64,000 nt of DNA from Zoroaster sp. YZ-2022 (taxonomy: Eukaryota > Echinodermata > Asteroidea > Forcipulatida > Zoroasteridae), in NCBI GenBank assembly GCA_029582265.1, contig CM055835.1:13757498-13821497 (forward strand). Direction: 5' to 3'. This document shows, one piece after another, positions 55,937-64,000 of this stretch (positions are counted from its first letter, which is position 1; every line of letters begins with the position of its first letter). The notes beneath the pieces are model-generated. The model was not told the DNA's origin. It saw only the letters and a program-made list of their open reading frames with translations, and ran no database searches. The translations under genes were made by a program, and so were the position numbers.

Positions 55937-56058
55937 AATATTAGGAATCGGGTAACAGAATCACTTGTAACAGAATCACGTGTATAAATTACCATTGTGA
56001 ATCAATCTTATTGTTTTAATTGATGAACGACCATGCCTCTTGTTTTTCCCTCCACCAG

Positions 56059-56172
56059 GCTGGCAAATACATGACAGACTTTGACGCTACCCACTGCACT
56101 CCTCTGCCTGGGTTGTTGTTTAACATGCCCTGGTCCGTCGAGGATGATTCTTACAACACCGGCTTGGATTGA
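56059..56172 (+). CDS. ABHD16A: ABHD16A terminal exon (candidate catalytic His, stop)
   Basis: The acceptor is tttttccctccaccag. Reads AGKYMTDFDATHCTPLPGLL then FNMPWSVEDDSYNTGLD and TGA. It matches human ARKHLHNFEATHCTPLPAQNF followed by QMPW, and extends about a dozen residues past the conserved MPW. The His in DATHC (56092-56094) is the obvious candidate for the triad His. Phase 0 entry agrees with the distant previous exon. Confidence 0.93.
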   Translation, partial: AGKYMTDFDATHCTPLPGLLFNMPWSVEDDSYNTGLD

Positions 56173-58439
56173 ACAATTGGGCGTGGCCAGGTTTATTTCA
56201 GAGGTGGAGGCGAGGGGACGACCACCGAAATGAGCCCAACATAAAAACACAAAGATGCATTGACAACAGGCAAAAACCCAAATTCCAAACAAACATAACG
56301 ATCAAACTACTCAAAAGAGAATTTCTACATGCTGTCTACACAAAAAGTCTTTACTTAAGCTATAAATAAAAAAGGTTATCTTTTAATTTTGGAAAGACCT
56401 GAGCTCATGAAAAAACCTGTTTCGATTTGGGAGTGGGGCTAGGGGGAAAATATGCAAATCCTTCTGCAAAAAGCATCTCATTCGCCACATTTGAAATTTT
56501 CCCGCCACTGTTGAAATTTTTCCGCCTGCTTAAAAATTCCAAGCAGTGTTTTATTTTCAACAAATTTTATCCTTTTTAGCTTGATTAATTTGTGTATTGC
56601 TCCCTTAAAACACACAATAATCTTTGTCAAAATTATCAGCCAGGGTGCAAAACATTTTCGGCATATAAGAATTGATATTGTACACTCACGGTGACCCATT
56701 AATATAACATCTCTTCAGAAAGAATATGACATTTTGTGTAATACCATCTGGTCCTATGGTAATACCAATGTTAAGGTAATATATGTAAATTACCTCTTTA
56801 GAAAGAATAGGATACTTTGTGTCCTTCATGTACCAACTTTTCCAACATTTAAATTTGTCAATTACCTGATATAAAAATATAAAAATAAAGGCAATTCCAA
56901 CTGCTATGATTATTTGTGAGTTCACACTAACACCAGTGACTCAACATGTAGGTTATTTATATCAAGAAATGAAATAATAATTATGATAGTGCTGTAATGG
57001 TGATCAGACCCAAGGATCTTTAAACTTGACAACATCAAAATTAATCATAATCTCCATTCTGCAATAGTTCCATTCAATTCAAACGATGGATCAACATTGT
57101 TAAGGGGGGATGAATATCTTCTGAGACTAAATGCTGACCCCCCCCCCCACTCCTGAATTAAAACATTGCAGTTGGGATGGCTTTCCCCCACCCTTAAACA
57201 ATCATGGTGAGAGCGCCGTAGATGTAATTAATGTGATGATTTCCAAACATGTTGTATTTATCAAAATAAAGCACAAGAAAGATAAAATTCAATGAGTTGT
57301 TCAATTGTATGACTCAAGTTAATAAAGTAATGTTGATTTTGGAAACAAATCTTTGGTTTAGTAAAAGTAGCCCAGATGTAGAGTATTTTTTCACTTAACT
57401 TTGAACCTTAACATAATTATGTAAAAGGTTTTCTTTTTTCTTTAGTTTTTTTAAGTGACTCGGGACTCGGACTGGACACTGGGGACTTGGACTCGAGGTT
57501 TGAGGACTCGAATACAAGTCTGAGAAATGTTAATAACATTTTGACCTGGGACAATGCAAAAACCAACATGGAAAATGCCCTGTAATAAATATAATTAAAT
57601 AATAATATACCTTATCCCGGCCAAATTCGTCAATTTAGCAGCCAATTTCAACGCAGCATCAATCAATTTCGTGCGAAACTTTGTTGCTCAAAATATTCAT
57701 TCAATTTACTTAATTGAATACACATTCAAATTAAAAAAATACATAAATACTCGCCTACAGCATTCAATTTCACCTAGCTTCCTTCAGCGTACAGTTAGTC
57801 ATTCAAATTCGTTATTAGCAAACATTTGTGACATACAATGGAATTCACACTGTTACACTTGTTTTTCCATGTTTGCATTTCAAAGTAGCAATTGGTTTAC
57901 TCATTGGTAAGAGCATTAAAGTTCGTCGAAGGATAAGGTTGCATTTCTAACAACTCAAAAACAGATAAAGATAACGAAGCGGCAGCTCATGGTCCTTACA
58001 CAAGAATATCTGATCGCAGAGGAAGGACACTCCTTTCGAGCACGCTTGATTGAGGCTCAGGATGGCCCCCAAAAATACATTGATTAAGAAATGTGTGAGG
58101 AAAAACAAAATGGTAAAAACAAAATAAAAAATAAACAAGAATGTACAAACATTAACGAAAAAAATTATGAGAAAAACACATGATTAAAAAAAGATTGGTG
58201 AGAATTACTTTTTGGAATTCACATTGTGCGGAATTGATTACCTGTAAACGAAATTGAAAATGAAACATCGAGCGCAAATCCTCATTCAAGCCAATCTGGC
58301 GAAATTGATGACAGATCTGCACCACAAAAATGGCCATGTCTGAAAACAAAATTGAATGCCTGATGTTTTTTTAATTCGAACCGTGGTAGCAACCGAATTA
58401 GCAAAATCGCTCAATTGGAACATTTGGCCGGGAAAACCT
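56173..58439. other. ABHD16A 3' flank, no gene recognised
   Basis: Presumed 3' UTR then flanking DNA. A duplicated pair around 56705 and 56795 ('cagaaagaatatgacatttt' / 'tagaaagaataggatacttt') and a 'gactcggactggacactggg' stretch at about 57457-57530 are the only structures noted. Confidence 0.4.
56365..56370 (+). promoter_or_regulatory. Candidate polyadenylation signal AATAAA
   Basis: First AATAAA after the ABHD16A stop, about 190 bases downstream. Position and sequence fit a 3'-end signal, but AT-rich sequence makes chance occurrence easy and no transcript evidence is available. Confidence 0.35.
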
Positions 58440-58562
58440 ATAATAATAATAGTCATATGTAACATGAAATCTATCACGATGTGATACTCTAAGTGCTTTA
58501 ATACATTATTACACCCTTGCTCAAGGACATTAGCATCACAGTCATGGCTAGGATTCAAACAC
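58440..58562 (-). mobile_element. SINE fragment
   Basis: The complement contains ggattc..tagccatgactgt, ccttgagcaagggtgtaata and 'aagcacttagagtatcacat', a decayed SINE body. Confidence 0.6.
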
Positions 58563-58639
58563 ATTCAAACTTATGTAATTTAAAACACACAAAATGCATA
58601 GTTGTTGCAAACTGCTTACCAACTTAAATGACCTGTTGT

Positions 58640-58910
58640 GTAAATTAGTGGTTGTGGCCACAAAAAAAAGGCTGTGACACGTTTTTTTCCTAGTGGTTAT
58701 TAGAACCAGACCAAATTTCCCATACACAAAAGTATGGTGGCTAAGAAAAGCCTCACAAATCGGGCAAACGTTCATACCCCTGTGTGAAAAAAAGTCGATC
58801 CAGCAATTTTTGCTGCAATTAGACATCGTTTCATAACAAAAGAAAAAAAGAAAACTAAAAATGCTGATACATGGGTCTGAGGCGACGCACGTGGAGACCA
58901 GAAACAGGAC
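58640..58910 (-). repeat. Dispersed repeat family R1, copy 3
   Basis: The inverted version of copy 1: 'aaatttcccatacacaaaag', 'gcaaacgttcataccccttg'-like, 'cagcaatttttgctgcaatt', 'gacgcacgtggagaccagaa'. Confidence 0.7.
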
Positions 58911-59699
58911 ATTTTATTTTTGGGCCTATTGGCCTTATGTTATCTCTGCTTACAGGGTTTTTCTGCTAAGGAACCTTGCACTACATGTTATTGAGTAAAT
59001 GTGTATGTACATGTATATATGCACCTTCAATGTTATAGTATGTGTGTGCATTGAATTCAGAGTTTTTATAACAAACATAAATTTTGTAATATATAAATCA
59101 TTATTGTGCAATTAATGTATAAGTGAATTTCATAACGAAGATAACTGTAGCCCATGTAACAGGTTTTTACATTCAAATGTCCAGGGATGGATCCAGGGTC
59201 TCATGAAAGGGAGCACACAATGAAAAAGACGGGCAAAAGGTGGTGGGGCGGAGGCACAAAACTCCAAAATGTGGAAATGGATGAACAATTGGTTATACCA
59301 TGGTTGGTTTCCCTGGATCTGTCACTGCAACTGTCTTTTATTGAAAGCACAAATCATGCATTTTTAAATGTACATTTTGTTTATGTTTTGTACCTGGTCA
59401 AAATAAGAATAAGGGTAACCAGTAAATTATGTCTGAGATACAAAATTGCCTTAGTTATTATTTCTAAGCAAAACAAAACATGTTTGTACACATCTCATCA
59501 AAATGTTAAATGTTATGGTGTCTGCTATTTACACAATGCAAGTATTTATAAATGATAATTATATGTGATACCTATAGTATAACACTTTATAACCTAAATA
59601 CACAACGTTTCAAAGTGTTTCACATTATTTCCCCTGGTTTTCGTGCCACAATGTAAGATTTAAAACAGCTTGAGATCAGTTCGATCTGTAACTTCTAAC
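58911..59699. other. Intergenic, nothing recognised
   Basis: No supported gene or repeat. Confidence 0.35.
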
Positions 59700-59985
59700 C
59701 CTCACTGGTACCCATTTATACTCCTGGGTTGAGAGAGTGGTACCCATTTATATTCCTGGGTGGAGAGACTGGTACCCATTTATACTCCTGTGTGGAGAGA
59801 CTGGTACCCATTTATATTCCTGGGTGGGGAGACTGGTACCCGTTTATACTCTTGGGGAGCGAAGCATTTATGAAAATGTGGCCAGATCTAGGTTCAAGAA
59901 GCCATTTTAAGACTAACAATAAGCCATCATCGGAACATAAGTCCAACGGCCTAGACTAGGCTGTTCGGCCACGGCACTTATACAT
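59700..59985 (-). mobile_element. SINE with internally expanded 32-bp unit
   Basis: The segment tggtacccatttatactcct gggtggagagac, single-copy in other SINEs, is repeated about 4.5 times at 59707-59860. A decayed minus-strand tRNA head (aagtgccgtggccgaacagc) follows at 59870-59985. Confidence 0.75.
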
Positions 59986-59989
59986 GTAT

Positions 59990-60790
59990 ACTAGTTGGCA
60001 TAAGGCACCCTTCATGTAAACAAGTGACGTCATCTGTCTCAAAATCTTAAAGGGAGTGTAAACTACTGGTAAAATGTCTGTAAATGCATCCGTACTTTAT
60101 AAGAATGAAGTAATATGGATAAAAACCTAAATGTGAAAGTTTTAGTATATTACGTTTTCATTGAAGAAAAAGTACAACGTTGGTTATTGGTAGCGTACAT
60201 TCATTTCAACCATGTAGTTGTCAAGAAATATATTCTAACAATATCCTGTGAAAATTTCATCACAGTAGGTGAAATTTGAAAACTGTTGCATGTTTTTATG
60301 TTTTAAGTCGGACTCCAAATTGTTGTAAATTCGACATATCATTTCATGTTTTCTCTTATGATGGCGTGGGGTTAGTATCCCACTTCTGACACCATGTAAT
60401 ATACTCGTGACAATGTTTTATTATCCGTAGCAATTGTGAGATAATCATAATGTATGGGAACCTGTAAGTGCCATATATGTGACAGATGGAAGCATTACAA
60501 ACGAAATAATTTCTCAGGATAATCAATTTTACATCATTGAGTGTGTATTAGTTAATGATTTCTTAATCTACTAATTTAGTTATAGCCAAAGTTGTACCTT
60601 CCCTTTAATTAACTTGTAATACCTGTACTGGCTCAGTAAAAATATAATTTAAAAAAAAACAATGACTTTTGGTAGGTTATAATTTAACCCTCTGTTTTAC
60701 TGGCGTGAAATAGTTGTAAAGGACATTTTTCAACAAGGAAATGTCATATGCATGTTATACACTTAGAAAAAACACCAAAACAAAACTAGA
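59990..60790. other. Intergenic, nothing recognised
   Basis: No supported gene; one diverged 'gttgtaccttccctttaatt' (about 60591) recalls the 80-bp satellite unit. Confidence 0.4.
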
Positions 60791-60792
60791 TA

Positions 60793-61239
60793 TGACATAA
60801 AACACAATAAAGGGGGCCACTTTCCTACCGTCACGTTAGCAGTTTTTCTAATGGTTGTAAATTTTTTTTAAATATCTGAAACCACCCAAAAAGAATTTCA
60901 ACATTTGAATAGACATGCATGCTTATCCTAAAGATAATTTGAGTTGATTATTACTATTATTTTTTTAATTAGCCTAAAATTTCCATCAACAAATGGACGG
61001 AAAAGTGAGGTAACTTTTTCCGTCCAATTTTTATGGAAATTTGAGGGTAAAAAAATAAATAAATAAATTTAAGAAATAAATAAATCAACTCAAATTAGTT
61101 CTAGTATAAGCTTGCATGTCCATTCACATGTTGAAACACTTTTTGGTCGGTTTCAGGTACTTAAAAATAAATAACAGCCATTGGAAAAACTGCTAACGTG
61201 ACGGATGTAAAGTGGCCCCCTTTATTGTGTTTTATGTCA
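60793..61239. mobile_element. Long fold-back MITE (447-bp palindrome)
   Basis: TA at 60791-60792 and 61240-61241. Each arm is about 210 bp and mirrors the other from 'tgacataaaacacaataaag ggggccac' inward to 'ccatcaacaaatggacgg' / 'ccgtccaatttttatgg', leaving a loop of about 20 bases. No coding capacity. Confidence 0.9.
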
Positions 61240-61318
61240 TATACATGTATGCTAGCCCAAATATGGACTCCGTCTCTGTATACACTGAAACGAAGTACAC
61301 GAATGTGAAAGTCCAATT

Positions 61319-61588
61319 GGGGCCAATTTCATAGAGCTGCTTTGCAGATAAAATTGCTTACTAAAAAAATTTGCTTAGCGGATTTCTCATTGGTGACCAG
61401 CCAAACTTTCATACAAAACGTACGCATTTTGGCTGGTAGTCTGTTTTATATTGCTTAGCAAAAATATTTGTGTCAGAATCGCGTAGAAGACAGCCGTAGT
61501 TGTATTGTGTTTTCAGATTTATTGTTTTATTGAGTCACTCCTGACAACGGAGTAGGTGAGCTCAGCAGCTCTATGATATTATCCCCTG
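61319..61588. mobile_element. Fold-back 'cccaatttcat' family, copy 3
   Basis: Starts ggggccaatttcatagagct gctttgc and ends gcagctctatgatattatcc cc; the interior contains 'attgcttac' and 'ttgcttagcg' motifs as in copy 1. Confidence 0.7.
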
Positions 61589-61933
61589 GATTACACGTAA
61601 GCGTTTGTTCTAACAAACCCATGTGTTTGAGTTCTTATACAACCCACGAGATCGAGAGGGCACACTCAGTGATGTCACCATACACATTTCTCACATTTTT
61701 GAAAAGTTCTTGACGATCTCATAAATGAAGAATTTATCTTCGTTGGTTCAGGAGATAGGGGTTTTTCTATTTGATTTGGTTTACGTGTAATTTGATGTGG
61801 TAGGAAAGCACCAGTAAATATTCTAGAGAAAAACATGTAACCATGTAGGGACAGACTGCAAAGTTACCTTATCCACATGATGAGCTCGGGTCCTACTGAG
61901 GGGATTCGAACCAGGTTCCACAGAGTTGAAAGT

Positions 61934-62207
61934 CAGTGGCGCAGCCGGGGGGGGGGGGGGGGGCAAAATAGTGTTTGTCGGTAAATTCACAAACTTGTTG
62001 CTATTTCTGAACTTATTTTTGTGCTAAACAATGGCGTATAAAAAAAGATAAAACGGTTAAGAAAAATGGTATATAAAGTGTTGTTTAAGCGGTGTTTGGG
62101 GGGAGGGTTAGAAATAACCTCCACCTGGGCATGCATGCAAAAATTGAGTGCAAAAATATAATTGGCACACCTACCCCCACTCTGAAAATCCTGGCTACGC
62201 CACACGG
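61934..62207. mobile_element. hAT-like element 'cagtggcgcagcc'
   Basis: The left end CAGTGGCGCAGCCGGGGGG and the right end CCTGGCTACGCCAC are inverted (consensus CAGTGGCGTAGCCAGG, which I recall from many invertebrate hATs). gttgaaag is found near both ends (61925-61932 and 62216-62223), though not exactly abutting on the right. Confidence 0.65.
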
Positions 62208-62257
62208 TGAAAGGCGTTGAAAGATACACATGTAATAACCAACCTGTGAAATGTTCA

Positions 62258-62379
62258 GGGCCCAATTTCATGGCACTGCTTACTGCGGAATTCTGCGCTT
62301 ACGGCGCATAGAATCACACGCTTTTTATGGCGCCGTAAGCGCAGAATTCTGTGGTAAGCAGCGCCATGAAATTGGGCCC
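62258..62379. mobile_element. Fold-back 'cccaatttcat' family, copy 4 (compact palindrome)
   Basis: The arms gggcccaatttcatggcact gctta...ggaattctgcgcttacggcg and their complement pair over about 50 bp, around a loop of about 20 bases (atagaatcacacgcttttta). Confidence 0.85.
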
Positions 62380-62569
62380 AGCTCAATGTAGAGTCATGAC
62401 AACAGTGTGGACTAATAAGGAGTTGTCGCATTGGCGACTGGCAGCTTTTTGTAAAATGTTCATATTATTTCAATTTTTCCCTGAAATGACAGCAATTTTT
62501 TTTTCTTTTCAGGATTATTGATACCTTTACCAACGTCACATAAAGTTAGCTTTTGAATAATAAAGTAGG

Positions 62570-62730
62570 ATTTGAAGCTTTGCATGGTTGAAGAATTGTA
62601 AGAGGAAGGTTGCGGTAGCAAAATGGAATATCTCCAGTGAGTTATACATGTGTGTTGGTTCTGAGAGGAAACAGTGGTTTGGCAACTCGACGTTTCAATC
62701 AGTATGCACTGAACGTCTTCAGGAGAATTA
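62570..62730 (+). mobile_element. Fold-back element, left arm (diverged)
   Basis: 'agctttgcatggttgaagaa', 'ggttgcggtagc', 'ggttctgagaggaaacagtg', 'ctcgacgtttcaatcagtat' and 'cgtcttcaggagaat' follow the left arm of the element at 3378. Confidence 0.7.
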
Positions 62731-64000
62731 AACATTATTTTTTCTCGTGGGTTCTTTCTGGAGCGGAGACATTTAAATTAAATTAAGTTTCATGGTGGAA
62801 GTAGATGAATCTAGATTCTGACGGGGCATTCATCCCGGGTTATTAGATGTAAGTAGGAAAATAATTTCCCATATTTATTTAAAATATGTATACCATTTGC
62901 CTACAATGTCTATTTTGAGCTCCAAACTAAATATCTTAAAATAATATTGGTTTAAGAAATACCGTCGGGGATTTACTCTCAATTTTAAATAGAAGAGTAT
63001 TCCTGTGTAAAGCCTGTGAGCATTTTAACGCAATTAATAGTTTTTTTTCGTCGAACATGATTTGAGGTGTTGGCGTGAGTGTCTTGTCTCGATATTAAAT
63101 TTCGATTCCCGCGGCCGCATACATTATCAATAGATAGTTATAACCTCTATATGGCAATATTTTTGGGCAAGAAGTTTAATATTTACACAGCACCCTTCTT
63201 ACGCACGATTTGGGCGGTATTGAAGCACCTGACGTTTTCGGACGAGATGTACTCAAAAAATGTCTCGCCCGTGTTCTACCGGCAATTTCAGACATCTTTG
63301 TTTTCATTGGAACGTTGATCATTTCCTAATTGTCATAATCTTGGTTTAACTGTAAAAGGCGCCAAACATAAAACGGGACCAGCCATAAAATCATTTCGGC
63401 ATGCAGACATGTGTTGACTGTAAAACCATGCTTCTCACCATTGCTTTGAGAAATTCAGTGTGTAATTTTAAAGTATTCGATTCCCTTCTTGTAAGACATT
63501 TCACGTTTTCTTATAAATGACGGTATTTCAGATGCAAAAAAAGATTGTGGTACCATCACAAAACTTCACATCTGGTTGCTTTAGATTATAATTCAGTAAT
63601 TTTGTAATTGGTTACCATGTCCCTTTAAGTCTGCACGTGATACATATTTCGGTGTGTCATCACATGTCGGTACCAAGTCTCCTTGTATTAAATATAATCC
63701 AATTTGTTATTCTCGGTGAAAACATTGGGCATAAGGAATCATGTGAAACTAGTATGATAATGTGGCAAAACCCTTAAAAGCATTGCAGTCATTAAAGGGA
63801 CGACTAGTTATCAAAATACATACAAACTCGACTCATCACAGTCTTATACACAATAATCATTTGATGATGGTGAGAATCTGCTTGTTTATTTTCGTGTGAT
63901 CTATCGGAAAATTATAATTTGGATTTTTTTTTAGTGCTGAAGAGACCACACTTCTTTTTTACTTTCTTATTTTATCTTCAATCTTCTGTCTTAGCTTTGT
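62731..64000. other. Intergenic, nothing firm recognised
   Basis: A segment at about 63240-63320 resembles 32340-32420 ('cgcccgtgtt.taccggcaat', 'tttgttttcattggaacgtt'). The open frame at 63079-63318 has no family resemblance. Confidence 0.4.

Larger units (their letters stand above)
1..56172 (+). other. ABHD16A: ABHD16A gene span (15 exons, 5' end outside window)
   Basis: Spliced together, the exons listed below read as the C-terminal ~450 codons of ABHD16A (BAT5). In vertebrates this is a membrane-bound alpha/beta-hydrolase that removes an acyl chain from phosphatidylserine to make lyso-PS; that function is taken from the family. The sequence shows blocks I recall as nearly invariant: VICCEGNAGFYEVGC, LGWNHPGFGGST, AWSIGG around the nucleophile, ILDATFDDLVPL, RRSRDEVITT and DATHCTPLP. 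The human protein is about 558 residues, so roughly the first 110-130, including the membrane segments, lie upstream of base 1. All 14 introns are GT-AG and keep frame, and no exon carries a stop, so the gene looks functional. Introns range from about 0.3 to 27.9 kb and are packed with repeats. ABHD16B is less likely, because in vertebrates that paralogue is a short gene with few introns. Confidence 0.93.

Noticed and set aside
56686..56925. Minus-strand small membrane-protein-like frame
   Set aside because: Hydrophobic only because the region is AT-rich; it overlaps an imperfect local duplication and lacks any recognised family.
63079..63318. Possible start of a downstream gene (79 codons)
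   Set aside because: No recognisable domain, no splice sites that extend it, and part of the region resembles a repeat at 32340.

Overview
This is eukaryotic, AT-rich, intron- and repeat-dense DNA. The repeats point to a marine deuterostome invertebrate: tRNA-headed SINEs with a GCGCTATATAAG tail, 'gggcccaatttcat' fold-back repeats, TACATGTA-rich introns, and L2-like LINEs with an N-terminal 2A-like motif. An echinoderm is most likely, probably a sea star, but this rests on recalled repeat flavour and no search was run.

One cellular gene is supported. It is the plus-strand ABHD16A (BAT5) orthologue, an alpha/beta-hydrolase phospholipase. Fifteen exons lie at 1-76, 1936-2006, 2952-3145, 5694-5839, 6169-6232, 6859-6908, 15497-15661, 16447-16510, 17075-17138, 17839-17895, 19497-19559, 23424-23500, 23862-23960, 28138-28187 and 56059-56172. 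All junctions are GT-AG and phase-consistent, giving about 450 codons and a stop at 56170-56172. The N-terminus lies before base 1. The candidate triad Ser, Asp and His codons are at 15602, 17876 and 56092. The last intron is about 27.9 kb, so the His exon is remote from the rest of the gene.

Everything else is repeats. The 6909-15496 intron holds a hAT-like unit containing a dead LINE that itself contains SINEs, followed by an L2/CR1-like LINE with a 0.69-kb internal tandem duplication and a TA-flanked MITE. Introns at 3.1-5.7 kb and 19.6-23.4 kb hold a 28-bp hairpin satellite inside a fold-back element, a 1-kb hAT-like element, and a minisatellite made from a LINE coding fragment. The last intron holds an 80-bp satellite, a TTGGTTG satellite, several TTAA-flanked piggyBac-like MITEs, and a hAT element (37285-40204) carrying a LINE with an open 609-codon reverse-transcriptase frame and a second hAT. 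It also holds mariner-like MITEs and about 1.2 kb of pyrimidine tract. Downstream of the gene (56173-64000) are SINEs, a 447-bp near-perfect palindrome and other fold-back elements.

I see no second host gene and no multi-gene system. The interest lies in nested transposons, recurrent tandem expansion of fixed segments inside dispersed elements, and a small in-frame repeat beside the catalytic site of a LINE reverse transcriptase.
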